In this document: in pieces, positions 31,719 through 42,302 of the stretch
How the letters are laid out: the number at the start of each line of letters is the position of its first letter
How positions within the stretch are numbered: the first letter of the stretch is position 1
Source of the DNA: Spirosoma sp. 48-14
GTDB lineage: Bacteria; Bacteroidota; Bacteroidia; Cytophagales; Spirosomataceae
Assembly (NCBI RefSeq): GCF_001898575.1
Contig: NZ_MKUD01000072.1
Coordinates: forward strand, 14,576-78,575
DNA: 64,000 nt
Direction of reading: 5' to 3'
The notes under the pieces: generated by a model
What the model was told of the DNA's origin: nothing
Database searches by the model: none
What the model saw: the letters and a program-made list of their open reading frames with translations, nothing else
Program-made: the position numbers and the translations under genes

Positions 31719-33404
31719 TTAATAGCTCTGATTCTGAACTAAATAACCGGGTAGGTTAGAAGCTCCATCAATCGCTGTCTGCGGAATCGGAAAAATCCGT
31801 TTAAACTTGTCGGTATTTGTTTTTTCTGTCCAGGTGCCTTCGTACTTGCCAAACCGGATCATATCAGTCCGGCGAACCATTTCCCAGTATAGTTCGAAAC
31901 CGCGTTCCCGGTATAACAGATCCAGGTTCATGGATGTCAGAGCAGGTGGAGGAGCCGTTACGGTTCGGGCCGCCCGTACCGCGTTGACATCGGCTAAGGC
32001 ACTGGCGGCATCGTTGCTCTTACGAAGTTTGGCCTCGGCCCGCATCAGGTAAATATCCGCCAGCCGAAGAATGATAATGTCAGCCTCGCCGAAATTACGC
32101 CCACTCACCGATTTCTTACTGAACTCGTATTTTTCAACCCGATAGCCAGTATTGTAATTACTGCCCGCCACCGTGAAGTCGATTTGTTCGGTGAAATCAA
32201 CGGCCAGCGTCGGTTTGTTGCGGGTATCGTGATACAGTTTAGCTACCTTATATTTTCCATCCGGGCATTTCAGGAATACCCCATTCCGACGAATCAGACC
32301 ATATTGCTGCCCACGAAGAATACCCCGGTTGATATTAAAATCCGCTTCGGCTACGCAGGAATCGGCCGGGTTGGCGTAAATCGATAAGTTTTGCTTATAA
32401 AACCGAGGGTCCACCGTTGGGTCTTTGGGTGCGTAAGCATTTACCCAGGTACGGTAGTAATCAGGGGTGATAGCGGGTCCATCGGTGCCGTTGGCATTCG
32501 GATAGGCGGGTATCGGAAACTGATCGCCCGACAACGAGAAATAGGCCATCCGGTTCGTGCCATTCAGATCGGCTCGCTGGTCAACGGCAAAAATCAGCTC
32601 CTTGTTGTCGTGATTATCGGAGTTGAAAATCGAAAAGTAATCTTTCGACAGTTGGTACTGGCCCGAATTGATGATCTTATCGCAGTATTCAACCACTTTG
32701 TCCATGTCTTCAGGCTTAAACGTAACCTGGGCGCCGTAAATATCCCGATACACCCCTGCATTCAGATACAGCCGGGCCAGCAGCCCCCAAACGGCCCCTT
32801 TTGTCAGACGACCGGGGCCAACTCCCGTTTCCAGATCAGGCTCTACGGCCAGGAACTCGCTTTTCAGGTAGTCGACTGCTTCCGTTCCGCGCAAAATGGT
32901 TGACGTAGCTCCCAGGTCATCCTTCACAAACACCAGTCCGAACAGATCCAGGGTCAGTAGTCCATAATACGCCCGCATCCCCCTGGCTTCGGCCAGATAC
33001 GTCTTCGTAACCGGATCTTTTAACGTGGGCAGGGTATTGATGGCAGTTATGGACCGCGAAAGCGCCTGAAGAATGAGCGCCCAGGTATTCCGAAGGTTCG
33101 GGTCAGTGCTGGTATAGGTATGCTGGTGCATGGCCAGATAAATCCCATTATCGCCCCAGTCGGTCCCACCACGGTAGGGGAGGATCGCTTCATCCGTCGA
33201 AATCTCCTGAATAGCGAAGTAGTTGGTATGCAGGAATATATCTGGCAGACGGGCATAAACAGGAGCCAGGATGCCATCGGCTGCCTGCCGGTCGGTCAGT
33301 CCCGAAACCGATGCTTCGTCCAGCACTTTTTCGGCCAGATTGGTACAACCATTTATAAAGAGCACGCCAGCCAGGGCCAGCATGGATATGAGTTTCTTTT
33401 TCAT
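31719..33404 (-). CDS. SusD/RagB-family nutrient-binding lipoprotein
   Basis: Surface lipoprotein that captures glycans or other large ligands and passes them to the SusC partner. The 561-residue protein starts with a lipoprotein signal, MKKKLISMLALAGVLFINGC (lipidated Cys20). The helical TPR-like core and the C-terminal SusD signature are present: NFGEADIIILRLADIYLMRA, then EAKLRKSND, AVRAAR and RERGFELYWEMVRRTDMIRFGK. The end reads RIFPIPQTAIDGASNLPG, typical of the family. It follows its SusC partner by 13 bases on the minus strand. No glycoside hydrolase adjoins this pair, so its ligand is open. Confidence 0.95.
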   Translation of the reverse strand: MKKKLISMLALAGVLFINGCTNLAEKVLDEASVSGLTDRQAADGILAPVYARLPDIFLHTNYFAIQEISTDEAILPYRGGTDWGDNGIYLAMHQHTYTSTDPNLRNTWALILQALSRSITAINTLPTLKDPVTKTYLAEARGMRAYYGLLTLDLFGLVFVKDDLGATSTILRGTEAVDYLKSEFLAVEPDLETGVGPGRLTKGAVWGLLARLYLNAGVYRDIYGAQVTFKPEDMDKVVEYCDKIINSGQYQLSKDYFSIFNSDNHDNKELIFAVDQRADLNGTNRMAYFSLSGDQFPIPAYPNANGTDGPAITPDYYRTWVNAYAPKDPTVDPRFYKQNLSIYANPADSCVAEADFNINRGILRGQQYGLIRRNGVFLKCPDGKYKVAKLYHDTRNKPTLAVDFTEQIDFTVAGSNYNTGYRVEKYEFSKKSVSGRNFGEADIIILRLADIYLMRAEAKLRKSNDAASALADVNAVRAARTVTAPPPALTSMNLDLLYRERGFELYWEMVRRTDMIRFGKYEGTWTEKTNTDKFKRIFPIPQTAIDGASNLPGYLVQNQSY

Positions 33405-33417
33405 TGGATAATCGGAA

Positions 33418-36400
33418 TTAAAAAGTAAGGTTCAGGCCGAATACAAAGGTTCTGGCTTTGGGGTAGCTGAGGTAGTCGATGCCATACGACAGAATACCGT
33501 TGATGGTACGATCGGTGTTCACTTCGGGATCGTATCCGTCGTATTTCGTAATGACGAACAGGTTTTGCCCCGTTGCCGACAGCCGGATGCCCGAAATCCA
33601 GCGTTTCATGCCGATGAGTTTCGGATCGAGATTATACCCCAGCGTCAGGTTGTTCAACCGGAAGAACGAGCCGTTTTTTAGATAGCGGGTCGATACCGGG
33701 GCCGAGTTATTGATTGACTCATTGGGGTATTGAATGGCCTCGGCCGTGGTATTCAGCCCTTTCGACAACCGAAGTTTGTAGAAATTGGCGTTAGCGGTAT
33801 TGTCATAGAGCTTATTGCCCGATACCCCGTTGAAATTGATAGCCAGATCGAACCCTTTATAAGCTATGTTGCTGTTTAGGTTAAACTGTTTCGTTGGGAG
33901 TGCGCTTCCGGCGGCAATCCGGTCTTTATCCGTAATGATGCCATCGCCATCCGCATCCTGAAATTTACTGATTCCCTTATCGTCCAGACCAATGAAGTTT
34001 TTCAGGAAAAATGTACCGATAGGTTGTCCATTGATATAGCCGTTGATGGTAGCTGAGGTGAGCCCGGAACCCGACGCTGATCCTGACGGAATAACGGTAT
34101 AGGGCGAATTGTTCACGACATTGTCAATGAAGGTGATATTCCCGCCAATATCGAACCGAAAACCGTTCAGGCTGGCGTACCGATAGTTCAGGTCCAACTC
34201 AAGACCCTGGTTGGTAATGGTCATATCGGGTACATTGGTCCAGAACGTTCCGGCTGGTTGAACTGGGTCGGAAGGAATCACTTCCAGCAGGATGTTGTTG
34301 GAAACTTTCCGGAAATAATCGACCGATCCGGTCAAGGCTCCCTTAAACAGGCCAAAATCAATCCCCAAATCGGTTTGGTTCGATACTTCCCATTGAATGT
34401 CGGGGTTTGCCAGGCGGGTATACGAGGTACCAGCCGGATAAGCGCCTGTAGCCGCCAGCGGGTAGCTGGTGGAAGCCGACACCTGCGACGTAAACAGCGC
34501 CTGGGTAATCTTGGATGGGATTTCCTGATTCCCGGTACGACCCCAGCCTGCGCGTAATTTAAGATCACTGAACGGTCCCGATTTCAGGAAGGATTCTTCC
34601 GATAGCCGCCAGCCCAGTGAGAACGAGGGGAAGATACCGTATTTGTTGTTGGCCCCAAATTTCGATGAACCATCGGCCCGTACCGTTGCCGTTGCCAGGT
34701 ACTTATCTTTATAGTGATAATTGGCCCGGCCAAAGAAGGATTGAAGCTCGTTTTCCAGCGCAAATCCTGTCGGTTTGTTGTTGGCCAGCGTCAGTTCCTG
34801 GCCTAAACCTGGATTATAAATCGGCTCAATAGGGGAGATGGGGAATTTATTAATACTCGATGAGCGCTCCTGCACGTAAATTTTCTGGTACGAATGCCCC
34901 AGCAGCGCTGTCAGGTTATGATCCTGCCGGGCCAGCGTATACGTAAAGTAGTTTTCGACCAGAATATTGCGATTGATTCGGTAAATGGTTTCCAAACGTC
35001 CATCCTGTTGCGGCACCAGACTCGGCAGCGATTGTATATCCCGCATCGAACTGGAATTATCGACACCCAGATTCAGCTTATAGACCAGATCTTTCGTGAT
35101 TTTAAACGAGGGTGAAATATTCCCAACCACCCGGTTGATGGTTGTCATATCTTTTTCCAGGTTCAGCGTAATCAGTGGATTCGTCCCGCTCAGGTATTTA
35201 TAGGGATCACCGTTGCTATCGTAGGCAGGTAGCGTTGGGTTGGCCGAAATCGCGCTACCAAGAATGGTTTCAGTCGGTGGGCGCAGATTATACGTATAGG
35301 AGGCAGTCAGGTTTACGTCCAGATTCAGCCGGTCTTCAAGCAGTTTCTGCGACACGTTGATGCGGCCCGTATAGCGGCTCATCCGGCTGTTTTTGATGAT
35401 ACCTTCCTGATTCTGAACGCCCAGCGAGCCATAATAGGTCAATTTATCGGTTCCCCCGCCAAACGAGAGGTTGTGGTTCCAGGTCTGGGCGGTTCGGGTT
35501 ACCTCTTTCTGCCAGTCGGTATTGCCTTTAAAATCTTCAAGTACACCACCCACAGCCGGAACCTGCCGCCGGTATTCGTCAGGTGAGAAAACGGCCAGCG
35601 GACGAGTCAGGTTGGAAATACCCAGACTGCTCGACAGGGTAAAGTTCGAAAAACCGGCCTTCCCTTTTTTGGTCGTGATCAGCACCACCCCGTTGGCACC
35701 CCGCGCTCCGTAAATAGCTGTTGCCGAAGCATCTTTCAGTACATCAATCGACTCAATATCCTGTGGATTCAGGAAGTTTAATGGATTGGTGGCTCCACCC
35801 GTACTGGAATTGTCGAGAGCAATACCATCCAGCACAAAGAGTGGCGTACTACCCGTGCGAACACCACCGGGGCCTCGAATCGTAATGTTTTGCTGCCCGC
35901 CTGGTTCACCGCTGGCTGAGGTAACATTGACCCCGGCCACTTTACCCTGTAACAGTTGCTCGGGTGAATTGATAATCCCTTTGTTAAACTCGGCACTTTT
36001 GATCGACTTTACGGAGCCGGTCATGTCTTTTTTAGAAGCACTACCATAACCGATCACGACGACCTGAGCCAGTTCAGAGGCCGATGCTTTCAACGATACA
36101 TTGATAGTTGTCTGATTGCCTACTGGAATCTCCTGCGAAACAAAGCCGATAAAACCGAATACCAGAACCGAATTACCATTGGGTACCGCAATCTGGTAAT
36201 TACCATTGGCGTCTGCGGTAGTTCCACGGGTGGTTCCTTTCACAACGACACTACAGCCTGCCAGGGCTTCGTTGGTCGTTGCATCCGTAATACGGCCACT
36301 GATGGTGATATCGGCTGAGGGGTTTTGCATTGTAGGATTGCCGGTCGCAATCCTACCGGGACCAGCCATAGCAACAGAACCGATAGCCAGCATAAGCAGG

Positions 36401-36450
36401 CAGGCCCATCTGTGAATGATAGGGGGAGATGAAGGATAAAAATGCTGCAT
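33418..36450 (-). CDS. SusC/RagA-family TonB-dependent outer-membrane transporter
   Basis: TonB-energised importer of 1010 residues. A signal peptide (residues 1-29) precedes a carboxypeptidase-regulatory-like domain (SGRITDATTNEALAGCSVVV, about 50-70), a plug with VVIGYGSASKKDMTGSVKSI (about 131-150) and the RagA signature LNPQDIESIDVLKDASATAI (about 225), and a 22-strand barrel ending ARTFVFGLNLTF. There is no STN domain, so it is unlikely to signal through a FecR anti-sigma factor, unlike the second SusC in this window. It forms a two-gene unit with the SusD gene downstream. Substrate unknown. Confidence 0.95.
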   Translation of the reverse strand: MQHFYPSSPPIIHRWACLLMLAIGSVAMAGPGRIATGNPTMQNPSADITISGRITDATTNEALAGCSVVVKGTTRGTTADANGNYQIAVPNGNSVLVFGFIGFVSQEIPVGNQTTINVSLKASASELAQVVVIGYGSASKKDMTGSVKSIKSAEFNKGIINSPEQLLQGKVAGVNVTSASGEPGGQQNITIRGPGGVRTGSTPLFVLDGIALDNSSTGGATNPLNFLNPQDIESIDVLKDASATAIYGARGANGVVLITTKKGKAGFSNFTLSSSLGISNLTRPLAVFSPDEYRRQVPAVGGVLEDFKGNTDWQKEVTRTAQTWNHNLSFGGGTDKLTYYGSLGVQNQEGIIKNSRMSRYTGRINVSQKLLEDRLNLDVNLTASYTYNLRPPTETILGSAISANPTLPAYDSNGDPYKYLSGTNPLITLNLEKDMTTINRVVGNISPSFKITKDLVYKLNLGVDNSSSMRDIQSLPSLVPQQDGRLETIYRINRNILVENYFTYTLARQDHNLTALLGHSYQKIYVQERSSSINKFPISPIEPIYNPGLGQELTLANNKPTGFALENELQSFFGRANYHYKDKYLATATVRADGSSKFGANNKYGIFPSFSLGWRLSEESFLKSGPFSDLKLRAGWGRTGNQEIPSKITQALFTSQVSASTSYPLAATGAYPAGTSYTRLANPDIQWEVSNQTDLGIDFGLFKGALTGSVDYFRKVSNNILLEVIPSDPVQPAGTFWTNVPDMTITNQGLELDLNYRYASLNGFRFDIGGNITFIDNVVNNSPYTVIPSGSASGSGLTSATINGYINGQPIGTFFLKNFIGLDDKGISKFQDADGDGIITDKDRIAAGSALPTKQFNLNSNIAYKGFDLAINFNGVSGNKLYDNTANANFYKLRLSKGLNTTAEAIQYPNESINNSAPVSTRYLKNGSFFRLNNLTLGYNLDPKLIGMKRWISGIRLSATGQNLFVITKYDGYDPEVNTDRTINGILSYGIDYLSYPKARTFVFGLNLTF

Positions 36451-36982
36451 AATGAATAAAGTGGTGGTAATGTTTTGTAAGTTTTGGAAAATGGGTACTC
36501 AATTAAAAAGGATTTAATAAAGATTAAAATAAAATTAATATACAGCGGTATTATTTTGAGTTTTATTTGTAGAAAATACTTTCTGGTAGTTTCGTATAAT
36601 TACTTAAGGATGCGCTCATTCGTGGTTACTAACTGCTGGTGGCGTTGGTTGCCCTGGGTGGCAAGCTCATTGGCTCTATCCGCAAAAGGGAACCATTTTC
36701 ATCCATCACGTTGCCCTGTTGGCTTAGCGAGAGAAAGGTAGTGGGTGGGGTACCCGTCAGGTCATGATGTAGGTGATTGTAGGGCTAGGTTTAGCAACAT
36801 CGCCAATATAATGGTAGAATTAGTCAATCGGATATAAGTTTTTCTTAGTATAGTGCTATTAATTTGTAGCGTCGCTTAGTTCTGGCCTACGAGTGAAAAA
36901 AATCAGTGATACATTTTACAGGGAGATTAGCTATACATAAAGGGCTTAAACTGAAAGGTCTGGCAATTAGATACATAGCCTG
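36451..36982. other. Divergent intergenic region between susC-1 and the ECF sigma gene
   Basis: No supported gene. The first 150 bases are strongly A+T-rich and should hold the susC promoter on the minus strand; the right half should hold the sigma-factor promoter on the plus strand. A short open frame at 36484-36741 lacks protein-like composition. Confidence 0.5.
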
Positions 36983-37594
36983 GTGAAAAGCCATTATAAC
37001 ACGTATCCAACTGAGGCCCTTCTATGGGAGGCATTTGCTAGAGGTAATGAACAGGCATTTGAACAGCTTTACCGCGTTCATGCTGGTCCATTACTTACGT
37101 ATGGTAAACGATTGCATCCCAATTCTGATCACGTAGCCGATGCAGTACAGGACGTGTTTCTGGAAATCTGGAAGTATCGTACCACGTTGACTCCACCATC
37201 AAATGTCCGGTATTACTTGTTAAGGATCATGCGTAATCGGCTGGTTGGGAACCCCGCTCTCCGCTCCGATCCACTGTACCAGGCCGACGAGCTGGATGGA
37301 ATTGAAAACCTATTGAGCATTCCATCCATGGAAACGTTGTTATTGGACATGGATACGCGGGAGCATCAGGTAAACCGACTTCGTCAAGCCGTCAGCTCAT
37401 TACCCGCCCGGCAGCAGGAGGCCCTTGTACTGGCCTATTTTCACCAGCTTAGCAACGACGAAATTGCCTCGCTTATGGGTATAAACTCCCAGTCGGTAAC
37501 CAATAATATCAACCGGGCTATTCATGCACTGCGCCAGATATTGACCAACACGATATGGTTAATTTATTGGCTGCTTACCACAATAAGTATATAA
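36983..37594 (+). CDS. ECF-type RNA polymerase sigma factor
   Basis: A 203-residue sigma-70 family regulator. Region 2 is visible as AFEQLYRVHAGPLLTYGKRL followed by AVQDVFLEIWKYRTTL (about 24-75); region 4 reads LPARQQEALVLAYFHQLSND and MGINSQSVTNNINRAIHALR (about 142-186). The last 15 residues are very hydrophobic (WLIYWLLTTISI), a tail seen in some Bacteroidota ECF factors that may interact with the membrane or the anti-sigma partner. It begins a plus-strand series of FecR, STN-SusC, SusD and GH95 genes and should drive their transcription when the FecR partner releases it. Confidence 0.93.
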   Translation: MKSHYNTYPTEALLWEAFARGNEQAFEQLYRVHAGPLLTYGKRLHPNSDHVADAVQDVFLEIWKYRTTLTPPSNVRYYLLRIMRNRLVGNPALRSDPLYQADELDGIENLLSIPSMETLLLDMDTREHQVNRLRQAVSSLPARQQEALVLAYFHQLSNDEIASLMGINSQSVTNNINRAIHALRQILTNTIWLIYWLLTTISI

Positions 37595-37710
37595 AGAGCA
37601 TAAATGAGTAGGCTACCTAGCCATTCGTTAACTCATTTATAAAATTATTATTAGAAATAATGAGTTAAAACCAGTATTGGTCCACTCTTGTCGTTGAGAC
37701 AGGATGAAAC

Positions 37711-38838
37711 ATGGAATATACCAATTACAGTGCGGAAGAATTAGCCGCTGATTCGGCCTTTCGACAGTGGGTAATGAACCCCAATCCGACGACGGATCAA
37801 TTTTGGATAGGGTTGCTGCAAAAGCATCCGCAACAGGTCGCTACCGTAGTGCGGGCCATCCAACTGGTACAACAACTTAATCGGGCCACCGAACCCGAAG
37901 CGCTCTCATCAACCGACGCGGATCAGCTGGAAGCTATCTGGCAAAATTTACGCAGTCGGATCAGGCTGGAAGATGAACCGGAGGTGCCTGTAAAACCAAT
38001 AGGTCGATATGGTTCAGGATGGAATCGCTGGGCTGTTGCTGCCGGTATCGTAGTGGCCTTAGGAGTAGGCTGGTGGTTCAACCGGAGCCGCTTAACCGCG
38101 CACGTTGCTGACCGCTCTGCGCTGACAACCTCAATAGAGGCTAAAAATCAGCAGGAAGAAGTCAACAATACGGCTCAACCTAAAATCATTCACTTAAGCG
38201 ACGGTAGTTCAGTGCGACTTCTGCCCAACAGTCGCTTGCGTTACGCCAAATCGTTTGCCGCAAACAAGCGTGAGGTTTACCTACAGGGTGAAGCTTTTTT
38301 TGACGTAACTAAAAATCCGGCCCGGCCCTTTCTGGTCTTTGCAGGAGGAACGGTCACGAAAGTGGTGGGCACCAGTTTTCGGGTACAGGCCTATGAGCAG
38401 GATAAAACGGTGCGCGTCGTTGTCCGCACGGGTCGGGTATCGGTCTTTAGCCGTAAAAATTTCGATCGGATTGGTCAACGTCCTGATTCACAGGTAGCCG
38501 GAGTGGTGCTGACGCCCAACCAACGGGCTACATTTGAGCGGGCAACCAACCAATTAGCCAAAGACCTTATTGAGCAGCCGGTCATTGTATCATCGTCAGC
38601 CGCATCCCAGGTGCTGAGCTTCGAAGATAAGCCTTTTGCGGACGTATTGACAGTTCTTGAAAAGCAATATGGGCTCGATATCATCTTCGATAAGCAGCTT
38701 CTCAGCCAGTGCTTAATCACAACAACCCTGTCGCCCAACGAAGGGCTGTATCAACGGCTAAATCGCATCTGTAGCGCTATCGGTGCCACGTACGAAGTGG
38801 TAGATGGACAACTGATCATTGTTAGCACTGGCTGCTGA
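37711..38838 (+). CDS. FecR-family anti-sigma/sigma-regulator
   Basis: Inner-membrane protein that holds the ECF sigma factor until the outer-membrane transporter signals. Of 375 residues, the first 100 are cytoplasmic; one membrane segment follows (WAVAAGIVVALGVGWWF, about 107-123); the periplasmic FecR domain shows LSDGSSVRLLPNSRLRY and VYLQGEAFFDVTKNPARPF (about 165-210); the C-terminal DUF4974 domain begins LSFEDKPFADVLTVLEKQYG (about 307). DUF4974 resembles the STN fold and would contact the STN domain of the adjacent SusC. It lies 116 bases after the sigma gene, in the standard order. Confidence 0.94.
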   Translation: MEYTNYSAEELAADSAFRQWVMNPNPTTDQFWIGLLQKHPQQVATVVRAIQLVQQLNRATEPEALSSTDADQLEAIWQNLRSRIRLEDEPEVPVKPIGRYGSGWNRWAVAAGIVVALGVGWWFNRSRLTAHVADRSALTTSIEAKNQQEEVNNTAQPKIIHLSDGSSVRLLPNSRLRYAKSFAANKREVYLQGEAFFDVTKNPARPFLVFAGGTVTKVVGTSFRVQAYEQDKTVRVVVRTGRVSVFSRKNFDRIGQRPDSQVAGVVLTPNQRATFERATNQLAKDLIEQPVIVSSSAASQVLSFEDKPFADVLTVLEKQYGLDIIFDKQLLSQCLITTTLSPNEGLYQRLNRICSAIGATYEVVDGQLIIVSTGC

Positions 38839-38899
38839 CCCTACCACTCAGCCCAGCCGGGCAAGTGAACAAAAATAAACCCCCAAACCCTGTAACCGT

Positions 38900-41800
38900 A
38901 TGGCAAGTCTACCTCCGCCCAGTACATTACTGTATACGTTTATGCGACTAACTCTATATCAGATTCTGATCGCACTGATCTTTACGAGCCTCACCATGGC
39001 TCACAATACCCATGCTCAGGAACTGCTTACCCGCCGGGTAACGCTCCAGATCGCTAATCAATCCATTAAGACAGTTCTTAACCGATTGAGCAAACTGACG
39101 AACGTTCGGTTTACCTACAGTTCTTCCCTGATCCATGCTGAACGAAAAGTGACGGTCAATGCGAGCAATCAGGCGCTTGGCGAAGTACTGAACGACTTAC
39201 TAACACCCTTGAAAATTGAGTATCGCGTCGATGCCGATGAAGTAATCCTAAATCCGGGGCCGGTTGAAAATGAGGCTGAGAAAAGTACGTTCCAGACCAT
39301 CGAAAGCAAACAAACAGGCGATACTCCGGTCGATATTACGGTAACAGGCACCGTGGTTGACGAGAAAGGAGAAGCGCTGCCAGGGGTAAGTATTTTGGTG
39401 AAAGGGACAACAAAGGGTACGAACACCGATGTGAATGGGACCTATTCAATCCGGGTTCCCGACGAAAACGCAGTGCTTATTTTTTCGTTTGTAGGGTATG
39501 CCCCGCAGGAAATAGCGATAGGTAATCGTTCGTCGATTGCCGTTACCCTCAGACAGGACGATAAATCGCTTGATGAAGTTGTCGTGGTTGGGTATGGTAC
39601 GGCTAAAAGGCGGGACATTACCGGAGCCGTTGCCCGAGCAGACATCAATGCGTTCAAAGAAGCGCCCAATGTGAGCATTCTTCAATCGCTGCAAGGGTCA
39701 GTACCGGGCCTGAATGTAGGCGCGACCACCCAGGCTGGTCAGGACCCGGCCATCAGCATTCGGGGGCGTAACTCCATATCCGGTGGTACCGCCCCGCTGA
39801 TCGTGCTGGATGGTATTATTTATCGGGGAAACATTGTTGATATCAATCCGAATGATATTGCTTCGGTCGATGTACTGAAAGACGCTAGTGCTGCTGCGGT
39901 GTACGGCTCTCAGGCATCGAACGGCGTTATCCTGATCACTTCGAAAACCGGTAAGGCTACCAAAAAGCCAACCGTCGAATTCAGCTCGTCTTATTCGTTA
40001 CAGGAGATTACCAATAAAGCGATGCTGCCCGACGATGCGGCTGGGTTTCTTCGAAAGAAGGCAGATCGATACATTTCGCTCAGCCGCACCGGCCCTGGGC
40101 TGTTGCAGACAAATCCTGCCTTCGATGTTACCAAATACCTGAGCCCGCAGGTGCTGGCCGGTATGCAGAACGGTACCGAAACAAACTGGTGGGAGCTGCT
40201 GACTAACAGACGGCCTTTCATTTCAAGTAATGATCTCAGTATCAGTGGACGGACTGAGCAAAGTTCCTACTTCTTTTCGCTGGGGTATACCAAGCAGCAG
40301 AATGTGGTGAAGAACGACGACTATAAACGCTACAACTTCCGGGTCAATCTGGATACGAAAGTAACGAGCTGGATGAAATTAGGGATTCAGTCGTTCTATG
40401 GCCTGAGTGACTATTCGGGAGCGGCACCCAGTCTCGATGATGTGCAGTTTCAGGTGCCGCAACTAGCTCCGTACGATGCTAATGGGGCATTGGTCCGTCT
40501 GCCCGATGGTGCCCGCGTAAACCCGCTACTCCAAATCGCCCAGACGAATCAGGAGACACGGAGTACGCTGTTTGGGCTGTTGTTTGCCGATATCAATATT
40601 CCGTTCATCAAAGGGCTGAGCTACCGACTGAACTTCTCTCAGAATCTGATTCAGAAACGGAATAACAATTTCAGTGCGTTCGGCCAGAATTTCAACGGAG
40701 AAGCGTTTAAAGCCAATGCACAGCAATACCTGGCTACCCTCGACAATATTGTGACGTATCAGAAGACGTTCGGGCCGCATTCGATCAATGCCACTCTTTT
40801 GTATGGAACAGAAAAACGTTCGTTCGACAGTACCAGGGCGTATTCTGCGTTCTTTACCAACGATATTCTTGGCTACAACAAACTGGACGCGGGCCAGGCT
40901 GCTCAGCAGACGACAACGTCATCGGCCTGGAAAGAAGCCAGTCTGTACTCGATGGCCCGTCTGATCTATAACTACAAGGATCGGTATATTGTAACCGGTA
41001 CAGTTCGACGAGATGGTTTTTCCGGCTTTAGTACGACCAATAAATTTGGTGTATTTCCGTCGATAGCCTTTGCCTGGGCATTGAGCGAGGAGAAATTTAT
41101 CAAAGATCGGGCTCCATTTCTGGATGAATTGAAATTCAGAGCTTCGTACGGAATCAGCGGCAATCGAACGATAGGCCGATACCAGACACTGGCCAAAATA
41201 ACAGCGAACGTGGGCAGTGGATATCTGTTTGGCGATGGCGGTGCAGCTCAGCAGGGGCAATATTTAAGTGCATTGTCCAACAATGATCTGAAATGGGAGT
41301 CGACCAGGGCATTTAATTTCGGGCTGGATTTTGGGCTCTTCAATAATCGATTATCCGGCAGTTTCAATGCGTATGTATCCAATACCTACAACCTGTTGTT
41401 CAACGTTGACTTACCGGTTGTAAACGGGATTACCAGTAGCCCGGCCAATATAGGTAAGCTGAAAAATACGGGTCAGGAACTGACCCTGTCGGGCAGGCCA
41501 GTACAGAAGGGCGATTTTAGCTGGGATGTTACCGTCAATTTTTCCCGCAACCGTAACAAGGTTATCAGTATTCTGGGTATCGACGCCAATAAAGATGGTG
41601 TGGAAGATGATCTGGTCTCCTCCAAGATTTTTATCAACCACCCCTATGGCGTTGCCTATGATTTCAACATTACGGGGATGTGGCAGGTGGCCGATGCCGA
41701 AGCCAACAGAATACCGGCCGGATTTACGTACGGCAGTTATAAAGTAGAGGATATTAACGGCGATGGTACGTATACCGCAGCGGCCGACCGTAAGATTCTG

Positions 41801-42289
41801 GGCTATACCGACCCCTCATACCGCTTCAGTATTCAGAATAGTTTCCGGTACAAATCGTGGGAGTTCAGTTTCTTTATCAATTCCATTCAGGGTGGGAGTA
41901 AATACTACTATGGCCAGCCAGGAAGTACCCTGCCCAATCCGGATAACATCTCAAACGGCAATATTTTCAACTTTGATTACTGGACCCCCGAAAATCCCAA
42001 CGCCCGCTATCGGCAGCTTGGTTTCTACACAGTGGCCCTGGGAGAAACATTCTCTCCTTATGTGCAGCGCAACTTTATCCGGCTTCAGAATGTGACCCTG
42101 GCCTATAGTTTACCGCAAACACTCGTTCGGAAAGCTAAGCTTAACCGGGTTAAGCTGTTCCTGAATGGAAAAAATCTGGCCACCATCACCGGCTGGGATG
42201 GCTGGGACCCAGAAACAGGAACAGGCCTGGACCGCTCTGCTTATCCATTTCTACGGAATTATACCGCTGGCCTAAACATCGAATTTTAA
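38900..42289 (+). CDS. STN-containing SusC/RagA TonB-dependent transporter/transducer
   Basis: Outer-membrane transporter of 1129 residues that also signals. After a signal sequence (about 1-40, ending THAQE) comes an STN domain (about 45-115, including LNRLSKLTNVRFTYSSSLIH), a carboxypeptidase-regulatory-like domain (GEALPGVSILVKGTTKGTN, about 156-174), and the plug with VVVVGYGTAKRRDITGAVAR and INPNDIASVDVLKDASAAAV. The barrel ends YPFLRNYTAGLNIEF. STN domains receive ligand status and contact FecR, so this gene, the FecR gene and the ECF gene form one trans-envelope switch. Two initiator candidates exist (38900 and 38942); the second gives a more compact signal peptide. Confidence 0.95.
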   Translation: MASLPPPSTLLYTFMRLTLYQILIALIFTSLTMAHNTHAQELLTRRVTLQIANQSIKTVLNRLSKLTNVRFTYSSSLIHAERKVTVNASNQALGEVLNDLLTPLKIEYRVDADEVILNPGPVENEAEKSTFQTIESKQTGDTPVDITVTGTVVDEKGEALPGVSILVKGTTKGTNTDVNGTYSIRVPDENAVLIFSFVGYAPQEIAIGNRSSIAVTLRQDDKSLDEVVVVGYGTAKRRDITGAVARADINAFKEAPNVSILQSLQGSVPGLNVGATTQAGQDPAISIRGRNSISGGTAPLIVLDGIIYRGNIVDINPNDIASVDVLKDASAAAVYGSQASNGVILITSKTGKATKKPTVEFSSSYSLQEITNKAMLPDDAAGFLRKKADRYISLSRTGPGLLQTNPAFDVTKYLSPQVLAGMQNGTETNWWELLTNRRPFISSNDLSISGRTEQSSYFFSLGYTKQQNVVKNDDYKRYNFRVNLDTKVTSWMKLGIQSFYGLSDYSGAAPSLDDVQFQVPQLAPYDANGALVRLPDGARVNPLLQIAQTNQETRSTLFGLLFADINIPFIKGLSYRLNFSQNLIQKRNNNFSAFGQNFNGEAFKANAQQYLATLDNIVTYQKTFGPHSINATLLYGTEKRSFDSTRAYSAFFTNDILGYNKLDAGQAAQQTTTSSAWKEASLYSMARLIYNYKDRYIVTGTVRRDGFSGFSTTNKFGVFPSIAFAWALSEEKFIKDRAPFLDELKFRASYGISGNRTIGRYQTLAKITANVGSGYLFGDGGAAQQGQYLSALSNNDLKWESTRAFNFGLDFGLFNNRLSGSFNAYVSNTYNLLFNVDLPVVNGITSSPANIGKLKNTGQELTLSGRPVQKGDFSWDVTVNFSRNRNKVISILGIDANKDGVEDDLVSSKIFINHPYGVAYDFNITGMWQVADAEANRIPAGFTYGSYKVEDINGDGTYTAAADRKILGYTDPSYRFSIQNSFRYKSWEFSFFINSIQGGSKYYYGQPGSTLPNPDNISNGNIFNFDYWTPENPNARYRQLGFYTVALGETFSPYVQRNFIRLQNVTLAYSLPQTLVRKAKLNRVKLFLNGKNLATITGWDGWDPETGTGLDRSAYPFLRNYTAGLNIEF

Positions 42290-42302
42290 CCCGTCGACCG
42301 TA